Origin: Lobosporangium transversale
Lineage: Eukaryota > Mortierellomycota > Mortierellomycetes > Mortierellales > Mortierellaceae
Reading direction: 5' to 3'
Length of the DNA stretch: 64,000 nucleotides
Assembly: GCF_002105155.1 (NCBI RefSeq)
Contig: NW_019029025.1
Coordinates: 124,001 to 188,000 of the forward strand
The notes below the pieces were generated by a model. The model was not told the origin of the DNA. It saw nothing but the letters and a program-made list of their open reading frames with translations, and did no database searches. Positions 50,520 through 61,058 of this stretch are shown here, one piece after another. The translations under genes were made by a program, and so were the position numbers. Every line of letters starts with the position of its first letter. Position 1 is the first letter of the stretch.

Positions 50520-51257
50520 GGTCAGAGCCACAGGAAGAACGACACTTTTTTTTTTTTTTTTTTTTTCTTATCAAACATAAAAATTCCCAGACTCACCTTT
50601 TGAAGCAGTCTGGAAAAGTGCATCCAATGCAACCATCATGCTTTCGGCTCCCTCAAGACCATAACGCTTAACTTGAGCAAATTTCTTGGCCATAAAATGG
50701 TCAAATACCTCAGATCTTGTCAACAACTCAAAGATACGATTCTTGTCTTCAGGTGTGATTGGAGGCTTTTGGTAGGACTCGACCTCATGTGCAAACCATC
50801 TTCTCTCGCTAGCATTCTGTAAAAATGTAGAATCACAGAATTTTCAAGGTAATGGGAAGAGGTGTTCAGCAAAACTTTTTTTTTTTTTTTTTTTTTTTTT
50901 GTTTTGTTTTGTTTTCACTCCTATTTAAAGCTTACAGGGATATGTGTGAACTCATAAGCGATCTTGCCGCAATAAGATTTTTCAAGGTGGGCGAGGACGG
51001 TCTTGAGCGAAGCTTCCTCCTTGGCGTCGGTGTTGCTCTTGGATTTGTTGACATGGAGAATACCATTGAGGCTATAGACCTTATTCTCGTCCGTCAATGC
51101 GTAACGGTCTGCTTTCAATGCCAAAACCTCCCTACAAAGGTTGAAGTGTATTGAGGAGATAAAGTAAGACGAATAGGGAAAGATCAGCAAAACAATTTCT
51201 TGTATATAACCATCGATGATCTGTTTTTCATCATTTGTTCCTCACTCTTTATTTGAA

Positions 51258-51312
<55 letters not shown>

Positions 51313-51852
51313 CATCCCTCCTACACGACTTACTGCTGCTTAACAATCCCAAGGGGATCAAGATCTGCCTTAAGATGACCATGGGTCCGGTATCCAATGA
51401 CCAGACGAAGCAAATTAGCATTCTCTACTCTGTTGGCCAATTCTTCAGGAGAATCTTAAAAGCGCCCGATACAAAATTTACCACACAAAAAGAGGAAGAT
51501 ACAAGAGTTTAGAAAAATAAAAATAAAGAAACACGAGAAGATTGTTGAAACAAATATCAAATATGTATATATATATATAAGAATTACAATCAGGCATGGA
51601 AAAGACTTTAGGAACACGATAGCCATAAGCTCCATCATCATGATAGGTACGACGCTGCTGGATGCTGTGGATGGCAGGAGGGATAGTCTTGAGTGTCTGC
51701 CTTGACAGGGGCGAGATCTGAGGTTTAATGGACTTGCTTGATTGAAGTGCATGGCGATGCATGCCAGCAGAACGCGCTAGACTAGTAGGGGAGACCCTGG
51801 TGGTGATGGTCCTGGATGTGTTGACCGCGGCCAAACGAAGAATGGCAGACAT
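48063..51852 (-). CDS. DHTKD1: 2-oxoadipate dehydrogenase E1, mitochondrial (DHTKD1), 978 aa
   Basis: ThDP-dependent E1 that decarboxylates 2-oxoadipate to feed glutaryl-CoA in lysine and tryptophan breakdown. There are seven exons: 51852-51588, 51454-51334, 51131-50936, 50816-50597, 50455-49049, 48925-48395 and 48259-48063. Residues 1-60 are basic and S/T/R-rich, a mitochondrial presequence. YGYRVPKVF and [19 protein letters not shown] start the mature part. Core motifs are [61 protein letters not shown] and [13 protein letters not shown]. The C terminus has [23 protein letters not shown] and WIQEEPQN. The shorter N-terminal region and the wording near the C terminus fit DHTKD1 better than the 2-oxoglutarate E1 OGDH/Kgd1. 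Intron 2 holds a 53-nt homopolymer. Confidence 0.92.
51260..51312 (+). repeat. T53 homopolymer, longest in the window
   Basis: 53 consecutive T on plus (A on the gene strand), about 20 nt past the donor of DHTKD1 intron 2 (51333-51132). Its true length may be off through sequencing or polymerase slippage. Confidence 0.85.
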
Positions 51853-51942
51853 TATTTTAATAGTATCAATAATCTGCTTTTATTTTCTTTTGAACCCGAA
51901 CTCGGATCTGCAAAGGAATGTATTATATAAGAAAAGTAAAGG

Positions 51943-51974
<32 letters not shown>

Positions 51975-52409
51975 ATGGAGCCGCGAGGAATGAACAAGAG
52001 GAATGAGGGAACGACGAAAAAAGAGTGGAGCGAAAAGGTGGAGTTCGCGGCTAGGGAAAGGATGAGAGTGAGAACGAGTGTAAGAGTGTGTGTGAAAAAT
52101 AAATAAGAAAGAAGGAAAGAAAGAGAAAAAAAAAAAAAAAAAAAAAAAAAAAGATCCTCCTTTTCTCCTTCTTTATCCCTCCCCCCGCGTTCCACACCCT
52201 CTTTGCCTTCCGTTGCAAAAAGGGTGAGGCACGAACATCGGTGTAAAAACGTGGAGTAACACATTCATGGGGGGATACAGTACACATACAAAGCGATGAG
52301 CAAATGACTAACACCGTGTACCTGCGCACCCGTATGGGCCGTGGGAAGGATTGGGCTGACCTGCCTCTTTTGGAAGGTATGGCTCATATCCTCCCACACT
52401 ATCGTCCCT

Positions 52410-52444
<35 letters not shown>

Positions 52445-52945
52445 CCTCGTAGCCCAGAAACAAATGCTGTTCATGTATACATGAACAAAACAAATGTAAA
52501 ACCTTAGCCCAACCATTCCCTATACTTATTTCAAAGTACTCCATGGTTTCAATATGGGGGATAAGACACCAACCAAACATTAGACATCAGCCAGCCAGGT
52601 GCCATTTACATCTAACCAACATTTAAAGAAACCTTGCTGTCGTCTATGAAAACAAGATAGAAAGTAGGAGGGGCCGGTGTCTTTACCATCCTACAGACAA
52701 AACCCCGTCCACTCAAAAAAACTCCATTGGATAATTGCGGGGAAAGAGAAGAAAGAAGGAGCTGAAGGAGGAGTTTTATTACTTCATGAGCGACGATTGG
52801 TCTTTTGCAACGAACAATGGTCACGCACCCCGTCAATATACTTTTTTTTATACTTTGTTCTGGAACCTGATTTTAATTAGGCTTGCATCCTATAATTGAG
52901 CATATGCTAACCCCATGTTTATCCACGTCCTACATGCAAGTATAG

Positions 52946-52989
<44 letters not shown>

Positions 52990-53597
52990 AAGTTTATTTC
53001 ACTCTATCCTATGGCTGTTCTCTAAGAAAAAAAAAAGACTACATGTCTACAACGCGTCTATTAAACGCGTTATCCTGCATGTTGCCCTACGGCCCTACGA
53101 CATTTTCATAGACGTGTTCATTGAATCTTGAGAATGAAAGCGTGCTGCCGTATCAGATTGTGTCAGATTGCCTCGGGGTTCATTACCCACAGCATGCCAT
53201 CCCTCTTTCCAAACAACTATCATTATCACTATTATTAACATTATTGTATATACATATATCTCAATAATACTATTATTTTTTAGCTTCAAAGACATATGAC
53301 AATCAATCAACCAACGGTGGGCTCATCAATTCTTCATTTCAAGCTATCACGTGCATCAATTCAAGCCCCATACGCACTAAATGAAGTGGAGTGGAGAAGA
53401 AGTTGTCGATCGATCGATCACCAGTCCCATGTATCACCGCTTCTTTACTCTTTTCTCTTTCTCTCTTCCCCCTTTTCCTTTTTTTCTTTCTTTCTTTTTT
53501 TTGTAAAAGGCACCAATATACTCATCTTTCCCACCTTTCCTCTTTCACCACCCGTAACTTTCACTGGATTTATTATCATCACAATAATATTAAAAAA
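51853..53597. other. Divergent intergenic region, DHTKD1 and GOR1-like genes
   Basis: About 1.75 kb between two start codons facing apart. It holds A/T runs near 51942-51972, 52124-52152 and 52413-52444, a TA dinucleotide tract, and a GATC-rich spot (GATCGATCGATCA near 53409). A CT-rich leader precedes the GOR1-like ATG. No supported gene is seen. Confidence 0.55.
52953..52981. repeat. (TA)n dinucleotide repeat
   Basis: About 14 TA units in the DHTKD1/GOR1 intergenic region. Perfectly self-complementary. Confidence 0.9.
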
Positions 53598-54468
53598 ATG
53601 AACTGGCTCAAATCAAAGATGGGATCGCATGGATGGGACCTCACAGAGGACGACATTAAAAAGCCTAATATCCTCTTTCTCGGACCTATTGAGTACGCTA
53701 AGCAGGAGCTTGAAGATTTCGAGGAGTACTTCACTGTCAAGGTATTTTTTTTTTTTTTTTTTTTTTTTTTGCTAGTGGATGAATAAGCATCTACTACCAC
53801 TATCTTCATAATAACGTCTCTTTTATTATTATTATTATTATTATTATTTTTGTAGTATCATGAAGGAGGCCGTGAAGAATTCATTCAAATGTGCAAGAAG
53901 GGCAAGTACAATGGATATGCAGCCATTCTCTGGAATCCCTCCAATGACAGCAACTCGGTAAAGGGCTTTTTTAAACTGCCGCTACACTTCTCATGGTAAT
54001 CGAAAAGAAGCTAACTTTTTTTTTTTTTTTTTTTCCCCTCATTACTTCAAGATTGGACCACTTGACAAGGAACTCGTATCACACCTCCCGGAGAGCTTGT
54101 CTGTGATCTCACTTCCTTATGCTGGATATGATCGTTTCGACATTGATGCATGCACCGCTAGAGGTAAGGAAAAAAAAAAAAAAAAAAAAAAAGGAACAAT
54201 AATAATACACACCCTATCCCTCCTCCCCACATGACCTTTTTTTTTTTTAGTTTCGTGGGAATGGGAATATGATCTGTATCATGTATATGGAGGTTTTATC
54301 AGTAAAACCTTCCTCCTTTATTTATTTATTTATTTTCCTTCCTCAATCATAGACATCACCGTCACCAATACTCCAGGCGTTGTTTCAGCCGCTACAGCGG
54401 ACACCGCCATGTTCTTAATCATGGGATGTCTTCGTCACTTTACTCAGGGTCAAACAAATCTTCGTCAA

Positions 54469-54504
<36 letters not shown>

Positions 54505-54946
54505 GAATAATTGAGAGAAAATGAATAATTTCTAATGGAGTCCTATATCCCTCTGGGGAAAATAATACAAAAAAAAGGCAAGTGGTTGACTGGAATTACA
54601 TCTGGACGTGATCTTGCCTCCAGTGCACTTGGTATCATTGGTTTAGGTGGCGTCGGCAAGGTAAAGGAGGATCCTTATTTTTTATTATTTTTTAGCTCGC
54701 TGTATGGGCTTAATACAATGCGTGTGCATTTTCATGAAACTTAACATTTTTATTTCCTATACTTTGCTTTGTAGGCTATTGCCAAACGCGCCACTGCATC
54801 CGGTATGGTTGTCAACTACTACAACAGGAAGCGACTAGATATTCGAGGTATGGATATCAGGGAGATATATATGTTTTGCATTGTTGTCCCAACTCTCGGG
54901 AGGCGGGGAAGTATTTCTTTTTTTCTTCGTTCTTGATTCTTAAGTT

Positions 54947-54977
<31 letters not shown>

Positions 54978-55712
54978 CAAAAAAAAAAAATATTTACAGT
55001 GGAGGCCGAGTACAATGTTCAATATGCAGCCTATGAGACTCTGCTGCGCGAATCAGATGTGATTGTGATTGCAGTTCCATTGAGTGCCTCAACTAGACAC
55101 ATGATCAGTACTCCACAATTCGAAAAGATGAAGAAGGGCGTTGTTCTTATCAATGTTGCTCGTGGACCTATTGTCGATGAAGCTGCATTGGTAGAAGCTC
55201 TGAATAGTGGAAAGGTAAAAAAAAAAAAAAAAACACGCATATCATACAACATAACAGTTAGCAACTACTTCCTTTCCTACTCTGTCATGGAGATTAAATC
55301 AAAACGAGTTGATTTCTTTTCTTTAGGTTTCGTCTGCTGGGTTGGACGTGTTCGAATTTGAGCCCAAGGTTCATGAAGGGTTGCTCAGTCACCCTCGATG
55401 CACACTTTTGCCACACATGGGAACCCACTGTGAGGGATCACGGCTAGACATGGAGGTAACGCAAATAGTACTGAAGCAGCACTAGTGTCTTTTTTTTTTA
55501 TTATAATAATAAGAAAAAAAAAGTCTAATGTCCTCACTTTTTTTCTTTTTTCCTCCTAATTATAGAAACTCGCTCTTCGTAACTCCAAGAGGTTTTTGAT
55601 GGACGGCGAGGCTATTACACCCATCAACAAGATTGAAGCAGCAGGCAAGCCTTTGGAACATTTGATGACTGATGGTATTGATATCTCCAAGCTCAATATT
55701 ACTTTACAATAG
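53598..55712 (+). CDS. GOR1: GOR1-like D-2-hydroxyacid (glyoxylate/hydroxypyruvate) dehydrogenase, 373 aa
   Basis: NAD(P)-dependent dehydrogenase that reduces 2-oxoacids such as glyoxylate. There are nine exons: 53598-53741, 53856-53957, 54052-54163, 54353-54469, 54578-54660, 54775-54847, 55000-55214, 55327-55455 and 55566-55712, all in frame. Features: the catalytic-domain start (KPNILFLGPIEYAKQ); the entry helix NTPGVVSAATADTAMF; the Rossmann motif GIIGLGGVGKAIAKR; the catalytic Arg in NVARGPIVDE; Glu in FEFEP; and His in LLPHMGTH. Length and the LDVFEFEPK...LPHMGTH wording match yeast Gor1 and relatives. Substrate is inferred; a related hydroxyisocaproate or phosphoglycerate enzyme is less likely. 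Nearly every intron has an A or T run of 15 or more nt, often directly after GTA. Poly(A)-rich sequence follows the stop. Confidence 0.9.
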
Positions 55713-55876
55713 TATTACTTTTGTACCAAAGCTTTCAAGGACAAATACATGGAAAAAAAATAAAAATTAAAATAGCTCATGTTTATTACAAACTTGATAT
55801 ATCCATTCTTTAAAAAGATCCCACAGAGTCCCTGATATCGTACATGTTGAGAGAAATAGCATCTTGCGATTCATTA

Positions 55877-55913
<37 letters not shown>

Positions 55914-56201
55914 CCCAACACACATTTTGCTGAACAATAAAATCATGATAGCCAAAATATAATTCAGCAGAGGAAGGGAATGAGAAAAAAAATTTTTTTT
56001 TTTTTTTTACATGACATACATTTTTACTTTGAAATATTGCACGAGGGCGTTTTATTTCAGTCTTTCAAGTAAAATCCACCTTTAATTGATGGGCTTTCTC
56101 CAAATAAGACAGAGCAAGCTCAATTGGGTTTGAAATGGGTGACTTTGCCTGTAGCACAAAGGATATCGACATGTCCATAAAATAACATCCGCGTAAATAT
56201 T

Positions 56202-56203
<2 letters not shown>
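55713..56203. other. 3' flank of GOR1-like gene
   Basis: About 490 bp. AATAAA-like sequence near 55757 could end the GOR1-like transcript. An A34 run (near 55878-55911) and a T run (near 55992-56008) follow. No gene is seen. Confidence 0.5.
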
Positions 56204-56234
<31 letters not shown>

Positions 56235-56337
56235 GATGAAGTTATTTGTACGGGGGAACCGTACGAATAAACGGGGTCCGTCCCGTACAAATAACTTCTA
56301 TCCTTGTCCAAAAAAAAAAAAAAAAAAAAAAAAAAAA
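56204..56337. mobile_element. Fold-back element: T30, inverted repeat, A28
   Basis: A self-complementary block. T30 (56204-56233) is followed by a 21-nt arm GGATGAAGTTATTTGTACGGG (56234-56254 less one), a 27-nt spacer, the complementary arm 56282-56303 with one bulged base, and A28 (56310-56337). Counting the homopolymers, the palindrome is about 134 bp. Inside the spacer a third, imperfect copy (CCGTACGAATAA) can pair with the left arm instead, and ACGG/CCGT can form a small hairpin. This looks like a non-autonomous MITE or fold-back element. No target-site duplication was confirmed and no second copy is in this window. Confidence 0.55.
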
Positions 56338-56360
56338 CTTGCCATTTAAGAGAATTAAAA

Positions 56361-56431
56361 TGAAAGTGCCGGGACTCGAACCCGGTTCTCAGGCTTGGAA
56401 GGCCGGAATGATACCCATATACTACACTTTC
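56361..56431 (-). tRNA. tRNA-Gly, anticodon UCC
   Basis: 71 nt. The acceptor stem GAAAGTG/CACTTTC pairs perfectly (7 bp) with discriminator A. The T arm CCGGG-TTCGAGT-CCCGG is perfect and contains the B box. The anticodon loop CTTCCAA gives UCC (Gly), with one mismatch in the anticodon stem (CCGGC/GCCTG). The D arm is short, as in eukaryotic tRNA-Gly. No intron, and CCA is not encoded. Its 3' end lies only 23 bp from the A28 end of the fold-back element. Confidence 0.88.
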
Positions 56432-56603
56432 TTATCTGAAAATTCTAGTTTATTACAATAATATATAACTGATTAATGACGCTTACGTAATTATTTTGCG
56501 ATCAGGACTGAGGCAGACCGGCGGGTGGTGGCAAGCTTCAGGACAGTCTTCCCATGACCCTGAGGGTCCTTGTTATCAAAAAAAAAAAAAAAAAAAAAAA
56601 AAA

Positions 56604-56957
56604 CGGAGGCTGACCAAAGAGTAGCTGAGAGCTATCGGCAACAATTAGAACTGACAGTAATGGAACGGCTAGGAGGATGTCGCTTTTTGATGATTGAGGA
56701 CTGTGGCTAGAAGATGACTTTCGCGCACAACAGGCCAAGTAGGGAGCAGGGCTCGTCACAGGTTCCGTAGGGATCAAGAGTTACCACTCGTGCTGACGTG
56801 GTTTATGAATAGGATGTTGTACTGTGGCAGTATGATGATGCGGCTTCGGTTGATTATTGGATACCGCTTTATTTACGACCCCAGTAATGGGTAACCCATT
56901 TATAGAGCTAACATCTAAATAAATCCTACATGACCTTGTGGGCTCGTGGGTCCTTGT
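56604..56957 (+). pseudogene. Truncated C-terminal copy of a Fanzor-like gene
   Basis: A partial second copy of the sequence at 57561-57955. It keeps the VMERLGG helix (56656-56675), then has a deletion of about 90 bp against the other copy. It then keeps the ADVVYE...DVVLWQYDDAA end, including a closing IPLYLRP-like motif. It is shifted by stops and one frameshift. The terminal sequence CATGACC...GGGTCCTTGT (56929-56957) runs straight into the next copy. A third instance of this end sequence, followed by A23, sits at 56553-56603. Confidence 0.5.
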
Positions 56958-57038
56958 TACGGCAGAGGAGCACTAAATTTGGGAACTCTAGAGATGTATA
57001 TCTATGGGGTGCAAGCACAAAGGGCCAGAGAAAGAGGT

Positions 57039-57955
57039 GTAGACCCGCCAGGGACAAAAGAGCCAACTTTTACTGCGGCAGAGGAGGATTGCATCTAGGG
57101 TACTCTGGATATGCATATCGATGGTGTGCGGGAAGTACGATGTCATGGCGATAGGAACGGCGATGATGAGGACGAGGTAGAGCACATACCAGATTGGTCT
57201 GTACAGGATATTTACCGTGGACTTACACCCAAATCCATTGCTCAGAGTTGGAAAGTTGGCTTCAAGACAACAACAAGGATAGCTACATGTATGGTAGGGC
57301 GCTTTGTCAAGGCCATAGAAGAATTCGGTCGTACAGAAATCTGGAACAAACGGTGTAAAGTCACCGTTGAATGGGAAAAGGCTCGTGGAATCACTACTCT
57401 GAGCAAACGCGCTAGAGGACGCAACTGTGTTGGGGAGCACAGACGTAGTAGCAATGATCTCCTCGTCCCTTCCCTGAGACAACGACAGAAACTGAACGTG
57501 AGAGAGACCTACAAGATCCTGGATGATCGAGTCCGGGACAGCTACGTTGGGAAAACTAAACTGGACGTGATGGAACGGCTAGGTGGAATGAAGTTTTTGA
57601 TGGCTATGGATAGCAGATAATTTGTCACGTTGCGCAACAGGCCACTCGGAAAGGTGAACTTTGAGTACCAAAACTACGGTAGTCAGAGTTTATGTAATCA
57701 TAGATATAGCGACTCTAGCTCGTACGCGACAGGCTAAGAAGGGAGTAAAGCCGTGTCACAGATCCCCAGGGAGACCAAGAAAGTCCACCCAATGCTGACG
57801 TGGTTTATGAACAGGATGTTGTATTGTAGCAGTATGACGATGCGGCTACGGCAAATTACTAGATACCACTTTATTTGCGACCCAGTAATAGGGCAACTCG
57901 TTTATAGAGTTAACACCTTGATTGGCCCTACATGACCTCATGGGTCCTCATTGTC
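57039..57955 (+). pseudogene. Fanzor-like relic, RuvC-I to C terminus
   Basis: Reads in one frame for about 580 nt with one early stop: VDPPGTKEPTFTAAEED (57039-57089, like a RuvC-I VDPG with one extra codon), then DMHIDGVREV, IAQSWKVGFKTTTRIATCMV, KLNVRETYKILDDRV and LDVMERLGGMKFL (ending 57620). After a frame change it gives ADVVYEQDVVL, like the RuvC-III HRDVV-type motif, and IPLYLRPSN, like the RPLYLQP end of related proteins I recall from Mortierella-type fungi. The zinc ribbon is not recognisable. It shares the VMERLGG-type helix (DYAVQQVLKMLGG) with the 27-30 kb relic. Terminal CATGACC...GGGTCCTC is followed by A29. Family assignment is moderate. Confidence 0.48.
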
Positions 57956-57957
57956 TC

Positions 57958-57961
<4 letters not shown>

Positions 57962-57990
<29 letters not shown>

Positions 57991-58301
57991 GCGAATGCAT
58001 ACAAGGTGGTGGTCTCATCAACTTGGCTTAGAGAAGAAGGAAAATTCCGTTCATTGTTGAAGCCAAAAAGATAGAAAATGAACGATTTATGGGAGGCTTC
58101 TACAAGAAGAGTTACAGTTGAATACTATAGAGAGGTTGCAGAGGTCTAAAACTATCGGGATTAGTAGGCGTAATTTCTACGCAACGAGCCACGCAGGAAG
58201 TAGCAATGATAATTATAAGCACAGAAAGTTGAAAGGTCAAGGAGAAGAGTTGTCTGAAACAGAACGCGTTTGTGACATTTTATGATATTTTGACTTTATA
58301 A

Positions 58302-58336
<35 letters not shown>

Positions 58337-58454
58337 CACGTTGCTTTGATAGCATGGGGCATTTGAGAAACAAGAATGAGTGGTAAAAGTGGAAGAAGGG
58401 AACGTGAAAAAAAAAAAAAAAAAAAACTATGTCCATCCTGTCACTATTACACTA
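57962..58454. other. Spacer between Fanzor-like relic and DNAJC11
   Basis: About 490 bp, with A29 (57958-57986), T32 (58305-58336) and A20 (58408-58427) runs. Contains the DNAJC11 3' UTR on minus. No gene is seen. Confidence 0.5.
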
Positions 58455-61058
58455 TTAGGGGTTGATAAGATGATCTGAAGAGATAAGAAAAAAAAGGCAA
58501 AGGTTTAGTAATAACAACAACAAAAAAAATAAAAAAGAGCGACTGCTATAATAGTGTTCAACATACTTCGAGCTGGGAGCGCTACATGGTCTGTATCAGC
58601 AATGATAACCTCGTGCATGCGCTTCTGGAATTCGTATCTTATTCTTAGTTGTTTCTTCTCTCCTAGACAAGGATCATAGAAACCAAGGATGTGGTTCTAC
58701 ATAAAAAAAAGAGAAGTCAATAAACTCTGTTATTATAAGAAGAGCTTTTTTTTTTTTTTTTTTTTTTTTTTTGGCATTACCTTGGAGTGACCACCAGGTA
58801 AGACCAACTGGGAGTTGTTCACCAGTGCCTGGACAGCGATCGTCACTTCAGCTACGAGCCCTGCACCCAAGTTTCCATACACTGCTTCTATAATAACAAG
58901 GCCGCCTTTATCCTGTTCTTGTTTGGCCTTGCGTGCAGTCGATTCCTTCAACAAATTGAGAGCTTCCTCCGCTTCCCTTTTTTGATTTTCAATAAATTCT
59001 GCATGAACTCTACGAAGCTCCTGTAGCTTCTGTGCACGCTCACGCCTCTTCTTGGGCTTAATATACCCTAAATCAAGCGCAGCAAGCGCACAGATCGGTG
59101 CCACTGCTGTCCAGAATACAAATCTGGGGCTGAAATCAGATGACAATAAGATGGGAATCGTCACCGTTTGGCCCAATCGCACAAATCTAGTAAAAAGAAA
59201 AAGTGAAGAATGAGCTAAAAAAAAAAAAAAAAAAAAAAAGGAGAGGGCCAACCAAGCAAAAAGCAGGCAAAGCAATTACTTCATATTGAATGCAACTCCT
59301 CCTGTCAGAGCAACTTCTACAGCCAAGCCTAACTTGGTGTGCTTTGTGACCTTGCGGTCTGCACCGACGCTAGTACCAAGTCCTGCTAAATTCGACATCC
59401 TTGTACCGACTCTTACTCTGGTGGAATCATCCAGATGCCATGTGCGATCTACCAGCAGATGCGATTCCTTTACACCAGCCTGGAGTTCGACTTGATATTG
59501 CTCTTTGGCTGGATTAACAGAGGTGATTCCTAACGACATGGATGAAAAATGCTGGCGATCCTCAAACAAAGGTCCCCATGATCCAAGAGCCCATTCCCCT
59601 GTGCGGTAAGTGACATATCCTGTAGCTTTTTTCGTGATTTTACGCCCAAAAGTCATGACTAGCGGCATCGGACCCTGAAAGTTTCGCGTAAATGCAGTGC
59701 CAGAAACATAGGTTCGCGGATCAATGCTGTAAGTTCCTTTGATTAGGCTAGATCCCGGATTCAAGAACGATGTTCCAAACTTGTTTTAAGATTATTGGAA
59801 ATATATATATACAAAAAAAGGAAGGAGAGGGTAAGGCACACGCAGACTACAATCCTGTGCAAATATTTAACATTAAACGGCGTAACATACTTCCATGGTA
59901 AGCTTGTCTGAAATCGCATGTCGAACTGTACCAAAAACGTTGCCGCCGGCTCGTCCAGATCGCGAAAACATGTTTCCTCCTAGTATCAACTGCGTGCGTG
60001 GCCCAAAATTTGTCTACAGAAAAAAAAAAGAGTATGAGGATAAAACATAGAAGCTGTCTCACAATTACTACAGGGTTTGAGCTGCTTCTTCCTTTACCTC
60101 AAACGAATTCTTCATGTAAAGATTCATTATATCAGTTCTTTTCAAAGAGTCCAGTATGCTTATTGCCTTATTCTTCTTTGTCGACAGCCCAAAGGGTATA
60201 GGGGAGTGGTGCCGTTCAAAGACTCTACTGGCATCTATATTAATAATGATATCATTCCTGGATCGAACCATATTCTCCAACTCCAATTGCTGTCGCTCCC
60301 GAGCAAGACGGGCAAATTCATCCATCGTCTAGAAAAACAAACAGGGTATTAGGACAAAAAACTTATTCGGTTTAAATTATACGAGCAAATCATTGACTGA
60401 ATACATAACAAAATCAAATTGCAAAGCCTAATGATTCACCTCTTGTGGAGTCTTGATATTGTGCGCCACTTCCCATTTATTTTTCAATCCCTCTTCCCCA
60501 TATTCATCATATGCTGAGCGCAATTGAGGATTGCTCAAGACTGTAGATCAAAAAAAAAAAAAAAAAAAAAAAAATTAAAGAAAAAAACAAAACTAACTGA
60601 TCAAAAAGAGAATCATAGGAAGGGCTAACTCAGTAGTTGCCCAAAGGGAAGAAGAAGAGGGAAAAGTACCTTCGAATGCTCTAGTAAGGATTGCAAGCTT
60701 TGTTTCTGCTGCTTCTTTGAGTGATGAGTTGCTTTGGTTGTCCGGATGAAATACTTTGCTTAAACGGTTGTAAGCTAATTTGATCTCAGCGTCCGAGGCC
60801 TAGGCAGATATAATGTTTGCATTAGAGGCTATATGGATTGTTTCGCACGGCCTCCTGGCCTTATTAAGCTGATAGGGTCTTCTTGGAAAGCAAACTGCAA
60901 GTCACCTTCTTGGAGACGTTCAAGATGGCATAAAAGTCCGATTCTTTGGACCAATTTGTCTCCAGATCATCCTGGTGCTCATCTGCCTGAACAGCTCTAT
61001 GATTATAGCTGAATTCTGGCTCTTGCGGCATAGATTTGTCCTGGTATACATCCTCCAT
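58455..61058 (-). CDS. DNAJC11: DNAJC11-type mitochondrial J protein (597 aa)
   Basis: J protein that in animals sits on mitochondrial outer-membrane/MICOS assemblies and supports cristae shape. There are nine exons: 61058-60906, 60799-60670, 60540-60440, 60328-60098, 60013-59891, 59779-59280, 59186-58781, 58696-58567 and 58474-58455. All joins are in frame. The J domain is near residues 41-106 (DFYAILNVSKKASDAEI, SKVFHPDNQS with HPD, LSNPQLRSAYDEYGEEG). Then come WEVAHNIKTPQE, a beta-rich middle (FGPRTQLILGGN, TGYVTYRTGEWALGSWG), a hydrophobic segment (VFWTAVAPICALAALDLG) with a basic coiled coil, and the DUF3395 end (IIEAVYGNLGAG, LGFYDPCLGEKKQL). The last exon, after a good TACTAAAC branch site and CTTCAG acceptor, adds only NHLINP. 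Confidence 0.88.

Noticed and set aside
51216-51512. Frames made mostly of Phe or Lys runs across the window
   Set aside because: They are translations of poly(T)/poly(A) homopolymers in introns and spacers, not genes.
56988-57482. 164-codon minus-strand frame
   Set aside because: Antisense of the Fanzor-like relic, whose plus-strand reading shows the motifs. The minus reading has none.
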